Below, piece after piece: positions 1 to 8,666 of a stretch of 64,000 nucleotides of DNA. Location of the stretch: contig JACKEP010000005.1 in NCBI GenBank assembly GCA_020632915.1, forward strand, positions 186,001 through 250,000. The letters run 5' to 3'. Both the position numbers and the translations under genes were made by a program. Under the pieces are notes generated by a model that saw only the letters and a program-made list of their open reading frames with translations, did no database searches and was not told the DNA's origin. The DNA is from Alphaproteobacteria bacterium. Its GTDB lineage: Bacteria > Myxococcota_A > UBA796 > GCA-2862545. Each line of letters starts with the position of its first letter. The stretch's first letter is position 1.

Positions 1-440
1 GGGAACCACCGCACGCCGGTGTCGCCGTTCTGCTTCCACAGCTTGACGATGTGGTGCTCGATGCGGCGCATCGCCTCGTGCTCGGGGATGCAGGTGTCGG
101 TGACGCGGTTCATGCCGCGCTCGCGGAGGTCGGCCTCCTGCTCGCGGGTGAGCTCGCGGTAGCGGGGCACGCGCGCGTAGTGGTCGTGGGCCACGAGGTT
201 GAAGATGTCCTCCTCGAGGTTGGCGCCGGTGCACGAGATGATGTCGACCTTGCCCTGCCGGATCATCTCGGCGAGCGACAGGCCCAGCTCGGCGGTGGAC
301 ATCGCACCCGCCAGCGTGACCATCACCTTGCCGCCGGCGTCCTTGTGCTCGATCCAGCACTTCGACGCGTCGACCACCGTGGCGGCGTTGAAGTGGCGGT
401 AGTGGTGGTCGATGAAGCGGCGGATGGGCGCGTCGGTCAC
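1..440 (-). CDS. Deoxyhypusine synthase-like protein (3' end outside window)
   Basis: Partial gene; the C-terminal part runs off the left edge. I translated the minus strand from a GTG at 440 and get about 146 residues. The segment CTGANLEEDIFNLVAHDHY followed by YRELT and an Arg/Ile-Glu-rich helix is characteristic of the deoxyhypusine synthase family (NAD-dependent aminobutyl transfer from spermidine). In bacteria members of this family are thought to act in polyamine metabolism (homospermidine-type reactions) rather than on eIF5A. The catalytic lysine region lies outside the window, so activity cannot be judged. The GTG start is preceded by a GAGAG stretch; no in-frame ATG is seen upstream. 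Family call is firm, the exact reaction is not. Confidence 0.82.
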   Translation of the reverse strand, partial: MTDAPIRRFIDHHYRHFNAATVVDASKCWIEHKDAGGKVMVTLAGAMSTAELGLSLAEMIRQGKVDIISCTGANLEEDIFNLVAHDHYARVPRYRELTREQEADLRERGMNRVTDTCIPEHEAMRRIEHHIVKLWKQNGDTGVRWF

Positions 441-504
441 GGGTCACTCTCGGTGGCGTGGGCCGGCCCCCTAACCGGCGACGGCGGCAAGGGTGCACCC
501 CGCG

Positions 505-930
505 TCAGCGCACCGGCGTCCACCGCAGCCAGCGCTCGTCGCCCCGCACGTCGAGCTCGAGTCGGGTGCGGTCGAGCAGGTCCATGCCGATCAGCATCCA
601 GAACGGGCCGGGCAGCCGCATGCCGCTGACCCGCACCACCTGCTCGGGCAGCGTGAAGTCCGGGAACGACACGGCCACCTCGTACACGGGCAGCTCGACC
701 AGGCCCTGCTCGGCCAGCGCCATCCGGCGGCGGTCGTACTCCTGCAGACCCAACACCCGGGCCACCCGCTCGTTGTCGACGACCGAGTGGGAGGCGCCCG
801 TGTCGATGAGCGCCCAGCAGTCGACGACGTGGTCGGTGCCGACGCGCGCGCTGGCGTCGAGATCGACGATGCGCGCGCGGACCACGGGGCCGGGGTTCAG
901 GGTGGGGTCGAGCCGTTGCCAGGAGGACAT
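505..930 (-). CDS. Retropepsin-like aspartic protease domain protein
   Basis: A 141-residue protein starting at ATG 930, preceded by sequence of moderate Shine-Dalgarno quality. It carries ALIDTGASHSVV near residues 40-51, the D-T-G-A-S active-site motif of single-domain retropepsin-like (gag-asp/TIGR02281-like) proteases, and a second hydrophobic strand with LIGMDLLDR near residues 113-121, the usual ILG/LIGMDLL element at the other end of the fold. No signal peptide or TM segment is visible, so a cytosolic homodimeric protease is most likely. It lies 65 bp downstream of the deoxyhypusine-synthase-like start region and 104 bp from the end of the ATP sulfurylase gene on the same strand. Substrate unknown. 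Confidence 0.72.
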   Translation of the reverse strand: MSSWQRLDPTLNPGPVVRARIVDLDASARVGTDHVVDCWALIDTGASHSVVDNERVARVLGLQEYDRRRMALAEQGLVELPVYEVAVSFPDFTLPEQVVRVSGMRLPGPFWMLIGMDLLDRTRLELDVRGDERWLRWTPVR

Positions 931-1034
931 CGGCCGCAGCCTACCCGACGCGACCCCGCGCCGAGAAGCAGCACGGGCCGGACACCGCAGGGGAGCCCGG
1001 CCCATGGAGGCGGCCGCGCAGCGCGCGCCGTCGG

Positions 1035-2291
1035 TCAGGCCTGGTTGGCCTTGTAGACCTCGATGAGGATGTCGGCGATCTCGGGGCGGAGGATGCGGGC
1101 GTCGGGACGCTCGCCGCTCACCAGGATCTCGCGGACCTTGGAGCCGGAGATGAAGAACGGCTTCTCGCCGTCGTGCAGCTCCATCAGATCGACGCGGCCG
1201 AGGCTGTCGTAGTAGGCGGCGAAGCCCACCTTGACCGGCTCGATGTGCAGCGTGCCGGGCAGGTCGTCGAAGATGGCCTGGGCGTCGAAGTCGCCCCAGA
1301 TCGGCGAGCCGTCGGCGTAGGGGGCGTCGGCGTGCTTGCGGCCGATGACGATGTGGCTGAAGCCGTGGTTCTGCCGGTAGATGCCGTGCATCACCGCCTC
1401 GGCCGGCCCGCCGTAGAACATCTTGATGTCGAGGCCGATGAGGTGGAAGACGTCGTTGATGTCGTAGCCGACGTCGTCCCACAGGGCGGTGTCGGCGTCG
1501 CCCTTGCCGAGCAGGCGGCCCTGCTTGAGCGTGTTGTAGCAGACCATGCGCGTGGCGGCGTCGACGTCGTCGCCCTTGAGCTGGCCGACGAGCGGGTTGA
1601 GCACCACACCCGTGTAGTGACCGGCGCGGGTGAGCGACTCGGCACCGTAGACCAGCGCGTACTCGTGGGCGCGGTGGAGCGGGTTGCGGGTCTGGAAGGC
1701 GAGCGCCTTGTCGTAGCCGCGGTCGGCGAGCAGGGCGCGCGTCTCGTTGGGGGACAGCACCTGGTGGCCGTACTGGGCGTTGGGCGTGGGGGGCAGGGCC
1801 CACAGCGTGCCGCCGACGAGCTTCGTGCGCGCGTCGTTCATCGCGATGGCGCCGCCGGGGTGGTCGGTGCGGTCGGTGCCGTAGACCGAGCGGATGTAGC
1901 GCGCCTTGTCCCAGGCGTAGACGCTACCGACCTCGAGCAGACCCACGACGTCGCCGTCGGGACCGAGGAGGGCGGCCTTGCCTCCGACCTGGAGCGCGGC
2001 GGCCTCGGCGTCGGTGACGGGGAACGCGAGCGGGATCGTCCACGCGTAGTCGGCGCCCTTGGACGCGATGACCTTGGCGTCGAGCACGCGGTTCCACACG
2101 TCCTCGTTCATCGGGCCGACCAGCGGCGACAGCGTGCCGTCGGCGATGCGGTGGACGGTGGCCAGGTCGGCCTCGGTGAGCGCCACGGTGGGCAGGCCGG
2201 CGGCCTCGGCCAGCAGGCCCTTCTTCTGCGACAGCTTCAGGCGACGATCGACGGGCGCATCCAGGCCGCCGTGGACGGGAACGAGGCTCAC
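1035..2291 (-). CDS. sat: Sulfate adenylyltransferase (ATP sulfurylase)
   Basis: Forms adenosine 5'-phosphosulfate from ATP and sulfate, the first step of sulfate activation. The 418-residue product has the single-chain (Sat) architecture: an N-terminal PUA-like part, QTRNPLHRAHEYAL near residue 200 with the catalytic QxRN and HxxH signatures, GRKHADAP as the second nucleotide-binding loop, and the C-terminal SGSKVREIL segment. Start chosen at GTG 2291 because AGGAGGAAGC stands just upstream; upstream in-frame codons would add Arg/Ala-rich sequence without family resemblance. No APS kinase or APS reductase gene is adjacent, so assimilatory versus other roles cannot be decided. It is 162 bp downstream of pal on the same strand. 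Confidence 0.93.
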   Translation of the reverse strand: MSLVPVHGGLDAPVDRRLKLSQKKGLLAEAAGLPTVALTEADLATVHRIADGTLSPLVGPMNEDVWNRVLDAKVIASKGADYAWTIPLAFPVTDAEAAALQVGGKAALLGPDGDVVGLLEVGSVYAWDKARYIRSVYGTDRTDHPGGAIAMNDARTKLVGGTLWALPPTPNAQYGHQVLSPNETRALLADRGYDKALAFQTRNPLHRAHEYALVYGAESLTRAGHYTGVVLNPLVGQLKGDDVDAATRMVCYNTLKQGRLLGKGDADTALWDDVGYDINDVFHLIGLDIKMFYGGPAEAVMHGIYRQNHGFSHIVIGRKHADAPYADGSPIWGDFDAQAIFDDLPGTLHIEPVKVGFAAYYDSLGRVDLMELHDGEKPFFISGSKVREILVSGERPDARILRPEIADILIEVYKANQA

Positions 2292-2453
2292 GCTTCCTCC
2301 TGCGGGTTGTGGCTCCTGCGCGCGGGCGTGCCTGCCTGGCGCTCGAAGCGGGGCGCGGTCGTAACGGGTGGGGACGGCCCGCGCCCGCACAACGGCGGAT
2401 CCAGCGACGTCGGCGCCTGCCGGGGTGTCCGCCTGCCCCGGGCCGGGCGCGCG

Positions 2454-3200
2454 CTACCGGACGAGCATGATCTCGGCGCGCCGGTTGGCCGACCACGCGG
2501 CCTCGTCGTGCCCGCGATCCACCGGGCGCTCCTCACCGTAGGACACGGTGGCGATCCGGTTGCCGCCGATGCCGCGTGCCAGCAACCAGCGCTCGATGGA
2601 TCGGGCGCGGCGATCGCCCAGCGCGAGGTTGTAGTCGGTGGTGCCGCGCTCGTCGCAGTGCCCCTCGATGCGCAGCGTCGCGGCGGAGTCGCGGTAGCAG
2701 GCGAGGTTGCCTTCGAGGGCTGCGATGTCGCCGCCGGTGAGCGTGGAGCTGTCGAGCTCGAAGTGGACCGTGAGCGCGCGGCAGTCCGCGCCGCTGTCGC
2801 GCACCTCCAGGCCGCTGCGCAGCGTGGACGACTCGGACCCCTGGACGACCTCGACGTCGTAGGTGCCCTCCGGCAGGGCCGGGATGCGCACCGACAGCGT
2901 GCGGTCGCTGCTCCAGCTGACGCTGTCGGCCTTCGACGGGCCGAAGTAGACCTGGGCGCCCTGGGTGAAGCCCGCGCCGCGCACGACGGCGTCGGCGGCC
3001 TTGCCCGGCGGCACCACCGACGGCGACAGCGACACGATGCTCACGCCGACATCGATGTCCTGCGCCGCGCTGCCGTCGTCGGTCGCGTCGCCCAGGTCGT
3101 CCTTGTCCTTGCCCTTGCGACCCTTGCAGGCGGAGAGCACGAGCGGGGCGCAGAGGGCGAGGGCGATCAGGGTCCGGGCGCGTCCGGGCAGCAGGCGCAT
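2454..3200 (-). CDS. pal: Peptidoglycan-associated lipoprotein (Pal-like) with IPT/TIG domain
   Basis: A 248-residue outer-membrane lipoprotein. The first 25 residues form a signal peptide ending in a lipobox (LVLSAC, Cys25). Residues about 50-130 look like an IPT/TIG Ig-like domain (SLSPSVVPPGKAADAVVRG), unusual for a Pal. Residues about 140-248 are an OmpA/Pal domain: VHFELDSSTL, GHCDERGTTDYN and LALGDRRARS contain the Asp and Arg used to bind diaminopimelate in peptidoglycan. It follows a YbgC-type thioesterase gene on the same strand, with a gap of about 100 bp, as in many tol-pal clusters, but tolQRAB are not here. It likely links the outer membrane to the cell wall. Confidence 0.88.
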   Translation of the reverse strand: MRLLPGRARTLIALALCAPLVLSACKGRKGKDKDDLGDATDDGSAAQDIDVGVSIVSLSPSVVPPGKAADAVVRGAGFTQGAQVYFGPSKADSVSWSSDRTLSVRIPALPEGTYDVEVVQGSESSTLRSGLEVRDSGADCRALTVHFELDSSTLTGGDIAALEGNLACYRDSAATLRIEGHCDERGTTDYNLALGDRRARSIERWLLARGIGGNRIATVSYGEERPVDRGHDEAAWSANRRAEIMLVR

Positions 3201-3304
3201 CGGGCGTCTCCAGGGGCGGGGAGGAAGGTGGGGATCGTGTAACGCCCGCCGGTGCCGGAGCCAGCGGGCCGCGGATCGCCCCTGCGGATCCCGGCGATCG
3301 GGCC

Positions 3305-3715
3305 TCAGCCGGTGCGCGAGGCGACCTGGGCGTCGATGGCGGTGCGCACGCCCTCCGGCAGGCGCACCAGCTTGCCGGCCTTGTCGACGGTGACCAGCTC
3401 GATGCGGCCCTCGACCAGCGGTTGGCTGCCGCCGGCCCGCCAGACGTCCTGGCGGAACACGGCGCGCCAGTCGGAGGTCCGCTCGGCGGTGGTGCGGACC
3501 TCGAGCGCGTCGCCGAAGCGCGCGGGCTCCTTGTAGGTCAGCTCGGCCTTGTAGACCACGAAGCCCACGCCGTCCTCGTCCCACAAGCGGCGCAGCTCGT
3601 CGCACCCGATGAGGTGTTCGCGGCCACGCTCCATGTAGCGCAGGTAGTTGGCGTGATAGACCGACCCCGAGAAGTCTGTGTCCTCGTAGTAGATCCGGAC
3701 GTGATGCACCTGCAC
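3305..3715 (-). CDS. ybgC: YbgC-family acyl-CoA thioesterase (Tol-Pal associated)
   Basis: A 136-residue hot-dog-fold thioesterase. The N-terminal sequence YYEDTDFSGSVYHANYLRY contains the catalytic Asp and the HANY element of the 4-hydroxybenzoyl-CoA thioesterase/YbgC family. YbgC hydrolyses short-chain or phospholipid-related acyl-CoA at the membrane and is commonly encoded with tol-pal genes; here pal follows on the same strand. Start is GTG 3715, supported by GGAGG six bases upstream. The start is divergent from the PDZ-protein gene at 3792, leaving a 76-bp shared promoter region. Confidence 0.88.
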   Translation of the reverse strand: MQVHHVRIYYEDTDFSGSVYHANYLRYMERGREHLIGCDELRRLWDEDGVGFVVYKAELTYKEPARFGDALEVRTTAERTSDWRAVFRQDVWRAGGSQPLVEGRIELVTVDKAGKLVRLPEGVRTAIDAQVASRTG

Positions 3716-3791
3716 GGTCGCCTCCGTGGGCCGTGGCGGTGTCTAGCGTCCCCGGACGACGCCGGCCCGAGCCGGTGCGCAGGAAGGCAGC

Positions 3792-4922
3792 GTGACCCGT
3801 CGCGGTCGCATCCTCGTCCTCGTCCTCGCGGTGCTGGTGGCACTGCTGGGCGCGCTGTGGCTGGGTCGGGACGACGTGCCCGCGCCCGAACCGCCCGTGG
3901 CCGCGGCGGCGCCCAAGCCTGCGCGGCCTGCGCTGCGGGTCCCGAAGCTCGTCGAGGATCCGGCGGTCGAGCCGGTGAAGGCGGAGCCGCCTGCCAAGGC
4001 GCAGGCTGCCGACCCGCGCCTCTGGATCCTCTGCGCGCTGCCCTCCGACCTCGCCGCAGCCACCACCGCGTCGTTCAACGATCCTACGTGGCTGGGCGCC
4101 CACGGCGGCAAGGTGATCGACGGCGCGTTGCGCCTGCCCGCGCCCCGGGGCGAGATGGACCCCGGCACAGATCCTCCCACGGCGCGCATCTACGTCGACG
4201 ACGGGGCCCCCGAGGCGCCCGCCGTGTCGACGAAGGGGCCCCGCGGGCGCGCGCAGCTGCCGACCGAGACGGTCTACCGCAGCGCGCTGGTCGGACGGAC
4301 GCGCACGCTGACGCTGGCCTTCGACGGCATCGGCGAGGCGGACGCCGACGTCATGTGGACCGAGGCCGGCTGGACCTGCCGCCTCGGTCCGGTCCGGCCC
4401 TACGGCTACGTCACTGGCCGGGTGATCACCCACACCGGGGTCGACGACGCGCGGGTGCGGGTCGTCGGCTGCGGGGCCACCACCGGGGTCGACCGGGACG
4501 GCGGCTTCTTCATGGAGGTCGCGCCCGAGCCTTGCACGCTGCGGGCGGTGCGCCTCGATGGGGCGTTCCTGCTGCGCAGCGCGCCCGTGCGGGTCGATCC
4601 CACGTCCGGGGTCGACATCGTCCTCGATCTGGGCCTGCCCGACTACGAGGCGAGCGGCGTGGGCGTGGCGATCGAGGAGCACGACCTCGGCATCCGCGTC
4701 CGTCAGGTCTTCCCGGACACGCCCGCCTCCGACGCGGGGCTGCGCCCGGGCGACATCATCGTGGCGCTGGACGGCGTGCCCACGGTCGAGCTCGACAGCC
4801 ACGGCTTCGTCGACCTCGCGGTGGGTGCGCCGGGCACCGACGTCACCTACACCGTGCTGCGCGGGGATCGCGAGGTCGACATCGACATGACCCGCGAGCC
4901 CATGGCCCGCCCCGAGATGTGA
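3792..4922 (+). CDS. Membrane-anchored PDZ-domain protein
   Basis: A 376-residue protein with an N-terminal membrane segment (residues about 7-24, LVLVLAVLVALLGALW), a Pro/Ala-rich linker, a central region of roughly 200 residues I do not recognise, and a C-terminal PDZ domain from about residue 289 (VRQVFPDTPASDAGLRPGDIIVALDG). The middle part may include a carboxypeptidase-regulatory-like beta sandwich (GYVTGRVITHTGVDDARVRV). No protease domain is present, so it is an adaptor or substrate-binding protein in the periplasm rather than a DegP-type protease. GTG start at 3792 with AGGAAGGCAGC upstream. A TAGCGT element lies 43 bp before the start. Confidence 0.75.
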   Translation: MTRRGRILVLVLAVLVALLGALWLGRDDVPAPEPPVAAAAPKPARPALRVPKLVEDPAVEPVKAEPPAKAQAADPRLWILCALPSDLAAATTASFNDPTWLGAHGGKVIDGALRLPAPRGEMDPGTDPPTARIYVDDGAPEAPAVSTKGPRGRAQLPTETVYRSALVGRTRTLTLAFDGIGEADADVMWTEAGWTCRLGPVRPYGYVTGRVITHTGVDDARVRVVGCGATTGVDRDGGFFMEVAPEPCTLRAVRLDGAFLLRSAPVRVDPTSGVDIVLDLGLPDYEASGVGVAIEEHDLGIRVRQVFPDTPASDAGLRPGDIIVALDGVPTVELDSHGFVDLAVGAPGTDVTYTVLRGDREVDIDMTREPMARPEM

Positions 4923-4928
4923 GCGGCC

Positions 4929-5927
4929 TCAGCCGGGCCCGTCCTCTCCCTCCAGGCCCGCGGGCCCCGCATCCAGGCCCACCGGCGCCGCCGCTCCCTG
5001 GCGCAGCGCGTAGCGGCGCTCGCTGTACTGGGCGTCCTCGACCCACAGGCGACGGGCCCGCGCCTCGATCACCGGGCGCACGAGCGCCGACATCCAGCGG
5101 GCGACGAGGTGGAAGCCCGGGCGATCGGACGACGCGATGGTGGCCTCGACGACCGCCGAGCGGCCGGGCGCGATGGGCGTGGCGTGGGTCTCGACGACGC
5201 TGCCCGTGCCCTCGCCGCGCTCGATCGTCATCACGATGCTGCGGGGGTCGGGGCTGTGGAAGCGCGCGTCGACCTCGACCGCCAGGGGCCCGGCCACCTT
5301 GTAGGCCACGCGCACCACGATGTCGTCGTCGCCTCGGGCCACCACCTTCAGGCTGCCGAAGCTGTGGGGGTGGAAGTGCACGCCGTGCCACGGGTCGAGG
5401 CGGTTCTCGACGACGTCACGGGGCTCGCAGTCGGCCTCCAGGCGCATCACGGCGTCGAGGTACGGCGGACGGGGCCGCGCCGGGAGGAACGGCAGGTCCG
5501 TGGGCGTCTGACCGGGCTCGTCGAAGCGGGCCCACACCAGCACGCCGTCGTCGTGGACCGGCCGTGGCACCCACGACCCGCGACGCCGACGGCCCAGCTC
5601 CAGGCTGTGCCACGGGCAGACGATCTGACCGTCACGGCAACGGGCCTCGGCCAGCGGCGCGCCCATGTGGGGACAGGCGTCCGGCCCGATCACCACGCCC
5701 TTGTCGTCGCGGAAGGCGACCCAGTCCTCGCCGAGGAGGCGGTAGCGACGGGGCTGGGTGCCGATCGCGCGTGACGCGTCGACCACGTACCAGCCCCCGG
5801 TGGGGCGGGCCTGACTGAGGGCGAGGGCGCGGGCGATCCACCGCGGATCGGCCTGTCGCCAGTCGGGGCCGTCGAGCACCGGCTCGATGGGGTCGAGGAT
5901 GTCGCCGAATCGCCAGAGCGCCGCCAT
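4929..5927 (-). CDS. Rieske [2Fe-2S] domain protein
   Basis: A 332-residue protein with a Rieske cluster-binding pair: CPHMGAPL (Cys85, His87) and CPWHSLEL (Cys104, His107). The C-terminal 200 residues (DPWHGVHFHPHSFG and following beta-rich sequence) are a ligand-binding-like domain rather than a canonical aromatic-ring hydroxylase alpha subunit; the arrangement resembles Rieske proteins with a DUF5914-type C-terminus, a comparison made from memory. An oxygenase or demethylase-type role is possible. Start at ATG 5927 with a strong GGAGGACAG just upstream. It ends 7 bp from the PDZ gene in convergent orientation. Confidence 0.78.
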   Translation of the reverse strand: MAALWRFGDILDPIEPVLDGPDWRQADPRWIARALALSQARPTGGWYVVDASRAIGTQPRRYRLLGEDWVAFRDDKGVVIGPDACPHMGAPLAEARCRDGQIVCPWHSLELGRRRRGSWVPRPVHDDGVLVWARFDEPGQTPTDLPFLPARPRPPYLDAVMRLEADCEPRDVVENRLDPWHGVHFHPHSFGSLKVVARGDDDIVVRVAYKVAGPLAVEVDARFHSPDPRSIVMTIERGEGTGSVVETHATPIAPGRSAVVEATIASSDRPGFHLVARWMSALVRPVIEARARRLWVEDAQYSERRYALRQGAAAPVGLDAGPAGLEGEDGPG

Positions 5928-6011
5928 CTGTCCTCCGCGGGGGGCTGGGTAGCACGGCGCGAGCACGACCTGTGCCAGCTGGACGCAGGCGATCGCGGCG
6001 GCGCGCTCCCG

Positions 6012-6881
6012 CTACGCCTTCTCAAGCACCGCCCGCATCTCCTGGAGGCGCGCGCGCATCGCGTCGTCGACCTCGGGCCAGCGCAGGTCGAGGCGATCGA
6101 GCGTGTCGGCGACGATGCCTGCGATGGTGGCGCGCATCGTCGGCTTGTCGTCGGCCGGGATGGCGTACCACGGGGCCCAGGGGCGGCTCGTCTCGTCGAG
6201 CACCTCCTGGTAGGCCTGCTGGTAGGCCGCCCAGTGACCGCGCTCCTTGACGTCGCCGAGGTTGAACTTCCAGTTCTTCTCGGGCTTGTCGATGCGGTCG
6301 AGGAAGCGCCGCTTCTGCTCGTCGGCGCTGACGTGCAGGAAGAACTTGAGGATCACGGTGCCGTTGTCGGCGAGGTGCTGCTCCCACGCGCGCACGGATC
6401 GGAACCGGCGCGCCCAGATGTGTTCGCGCATCGACCGGCTCCGCAGCCGGGCGTTGTCGAGCAGCTCGGGGTGGACGCGCACCACCAGCAGCTCTTCGTA
6501 GTGGCTCCGGTTGAACACCCCGATGGTGCCGCGCTCGGGCAGGCGTCGCTGGATGCGCCAGAGGAAGTCGTGCTCCAGCTCCTCTTCGGACGGCGCCTTG
6601 AACGACCACACCTTGCAGCCCGCGGGGTTCACGCCGCTCAACACCGCGCGGATCGTGCTGTCCTTGCCCGCGGCGTCCATGCCCTGGAACACCAGCAGCA
6701 GCGCGTGGGTGTCGCGGGCGTACAGGCGAGGCTGCAGCTCGGTCATGCGCGCGACGTGGCGCTCGAGCTCCTTGACCGCCTCCTTCTTGCCGAGGCGATC
6801 GGGCGGTGACGTGGGCAGGTCGCCGATGCGGACGGCGTCGTCGAACGGGACGAGGTGGGGGTGGGGCGTCCACGTGTACAT
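6012..6881 (-). CDS. ppk2: Polyphosphate kinase 2 family protein
   Basis: A 289-residue cytosolic P-loop kinase of the PPK2 family, transferring phosphate between polyphosphate and nucleotides. Visible signatures are the Walker A loop GMDAAGKDSTI, the FNRSHYEELLVVRVHP segment containing Walker B-like and lid residues, and SADEQKRRFLDR. Length and single-domain layout match class I/III PPK2 (polyphosphate:AMP or ADP phosphotransferases); which nucleotide is used cannot be read from sequence alone. ATG start at 6881 is preceded by GGGAGCACGCCG. Confidence 0.92.
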   Translation of the reverse strand: MYTWTPHPHLVPFDDAVRIGDLPTSPPDRLGKKEAVKELERHVARMTELQPRLYARDTHALLLVFQGMDAAGKDSTIRAVLSGVNPAGCKVWSFKAPSEEELEHDFLWRIQRRLPERGTIGVFNRSHYEELLVVRVHPELLDNARLRSRSMREHIWARRFRSVRAWEQHLADNGTVILKFFLHVSADEQKRRFLDRIDKPEKNWKFNLGDVKERGHWAAYQQAYQEVLDETSRPWAPWYAIPADDKPTMRATIAGIVADTLDRLDLRWPEVDDAMRARLQEMRAVLEKA

Positions 6882-6950
6882 CGGCGTGCTCCCGGGGTGG
6901 CCTCCCGCCAGGGTAGCGCGTGCGGCACGTGGGAGGCGCCCTGAGCGACA

Positions 6951-6978
6951 CCGCCCGACACCATGGGGTGCCGGGCGG
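6951..6978 (-). terminator. Imperfect hairpin downstream of Ig-like lipoprotein gene
   Basis: An inverted repeat CCGCCCG-a-CACC / GGTG-c-CGGGCGG with a 4-base loop lies about 52 bases past the stop codon of the minus-strand lipoprotein gene. It has one mismatch and no clear U-tract. In GC-rich bacteria such hairpins often end transcripts, but this is inference. Confidence 0.4.
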
Positions 6979-7030
6979 AGGGGACGGCGACCGCGCGCGC
7001 GCGGCAGTCACCGTCGGGCGTCAGCGACGG

Positions 7031-8377
7031 TCAGGGGCAGCCGGCGGCCTCGTCGGCGGCCGAGATGGCCTCGATGGAGCCCGTGAACGGGTTGGTCTGC
7101 ACACCGGTGCCGGCGATGAACACGCAGCCGTTCGGCGTGCCGCTGATCGGGCAGGTGACGCAGCCACCGACGAGCAGGCAGAGCAGGCCCGGGGTGACGC
7201 CGGCCTGGGTGGCGGCCTCGTTGGCGTCGACGTACCCGGACAGGTTGACGTTGCTCACGCCGGTGCCGCCCGCGAGGATGGTGCCGGTGAGGTTGACCTG
7301 CTCGGCGATGCCGCCGAACTCGTCGACCGTGAAGCTGAAGTTGGGGTCGGTCGACAGGTCGATGCCGGGGAAGTCGGTCGTCTCGGAGCAGATCTGGGTC
7401 TGCGTGGACGGGTCGGTCTCGGCGAAGCGGATGTCGGCGGTGAGCGAGCCGCCGTCCCAGCCGATGGTGTTCAGCACGAAGACGTCGTCGTAGGGGCCGA
7501 GGAACGAGCTGGCGAGCGTGCCGAGGAACGCCGGCGTGGTGATGACCACGTTCGACAGGTCGAGGCTCCACTTCTGGCCGACGAGGTTGTAGCCGCCCAC
7601 CGCGTTGGCGTTGCCGGTGGTGAAGTCGACCGTGGTGGTCTGCGAGCACGGCGTGGTGACCGTGAGCGTGTAGTCGAGGTTGGCCGCCAGCGAGGCGTTC
7701 GGGTTGATCGTGGCGGTGAGGCCGTCACCGGAGATCGACACGGCGGCCGGGACGGACACGCCCGCCGCGGTGGCCAGCGTGTAGGTCTGGTACTCGGCGA
7801 CCGGGACGCTGTAGGTGACGGTCAGGTTGTCACCGACCACGATGCCGCCGTCGCCGTCGGCGGGGAACGTGGAGGACGGCGCGCTGCACGCGCTGATGAA
7901 CGTGACGGCCTGGGTGTTGGACAGGAAGGTCTGGCCACCGTTCTGGACACCGCCCGCCTGCAGGGTGCCGGACTGGAGCGCCGGGGCGTTGGGCGGGGTG
8001 ATGGTGAAGGTGACGGCGCCGGCCGCGTTGGTGCGGTCGAAGTGGATGAACGTGGCGGGCGCGGAGATGTCGAAGCAGTCGGGGGCGAGCTGCGACGGGC
8101 AGAACGCCGGGTTGGCCGGGTTGCCGCCGGCGAACAGCGCGACGCGGCCGTTGACCGTGGGGCCGTTGGTGATGGTGACGGTGTTGGGCACGCCCTTGAC
8201 CAGGACGGGCGGCACGGTCAGCGTCATGGCGGCGGGGGGCGGCAGCTGGGCGTCGACGGGGACGCCCAGGGCGTCGGCGAAGGTCTGGTCGGCGTCTTGG
8301 ACAGCGTCGTCGGACGGGGTGGCGCAGGCGGCGAGGGTGAGGGCGCCGAGCGCGACGAAGAGCGAGGAGCGCAACAT
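7031..8377 (-). CDS. Lipoprotein with two-Cys domain and Ig-like domain
   Basis: A 448-residue lipoprotein: lipobox LTLAAC (Cys18), then a region of about 90 residues (48-135) that recurs in three other lipoproteins of this window, with the cysteine pair C93-P-x6-C101-F-D-I. A bacterial Ig-like (SbsA-type) domain follows (residues about 155-250, DNLTVTYSVPVAEYQTYTL), then a beta-rich C-terminal part with paired cysteines (LVGGCVTCPI). Start at ATG 8377 with GGAGGTCC immediately upstream. Probably exported to the outer membrane surface or periplasm; function unknown. It is divergent from the TonB-dependent receptor gene. Confidence 0.75.
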   Translation of the reverse strand: MLRSSLFVALGALTLAACATPSDDAVQDADQTFADALGVPVDAQLPPPAAMTLTVPPVLVKGVPNTVTITNGPTVNGRVALFAGGNPANPAFCPSQLAPDCFDISAPATFIHFDRTNAAGAVTFTITPPNAPALQSGTLQAGGVQNGGQTFLSNTQAVTFISACSAPSSTFPADGDGGIVVGDNLTVTYSVPVAEYQTYTLATAAGVSVPAAVSISGDGLTATINPNASLAANLDYTLTVTTPCSQTTTVDFTTGNANAVGGYNLVGQKWSLDLSNVVITTPAFLGTLASSFLGPYDDVFVLNTIGWDGGSLTADIRFAETDPSTQTQICSETTDFPGIDLSTDPNFSFTVDEFGGIAEQVNLTGTILAGGTGVSNVNLSGYVDANEAATQAGVTPGLLCLLVGGCVTCPISGTPNGCVFIAGTGVQTNPFTGSIEAISAADEAAGCP

Positions 8378-8666
8378 GGAGGACCTCCGGGGAGTGGACC
8401 GGGGGAGCGGGTCGGGACCGACGCGGACGCCCGGCGGGTTCGTCGAACAAGCGTTCGAGGGGCAGATCGTGGCAGCGCGGGGCGCGATCCGCAAGGGGGA
8501 CCCGCGCGCGGATCGAAGGGAAGGGTGGAAACGCCGTTTGGTGGCGGTCGATGCGTCGTGCCACGAACGTGTGGCGGGTCCGTGCCTCCGGACGCCGCGG
8601 TGGCGGGGGTTGCCGAACCCTCGTTGGGACCGTCGCGGTCGTCGCGCGCGGGCACCGTGTCCGGGT
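8378..8666. other. Divergent intergenic region (289 bp)
   Basis: The longest non-coding stretch of the window, between the start codons of the minus-strand lipoprotein and the plus-strand TonB-dependent receptor. It must hold both promoters. I see no convincing -35/-10 pair, riboswitch or repeat in it. Confidence 0.5.

Noticed and set aside
2454..4802. 782-residue minus-strand reading through Pal to the PDZ gene region
   Set aside because: Only its last 248 residues are protein-like (Pal with signal peptide); the upstream part is an out-of-frame reading of other genes.
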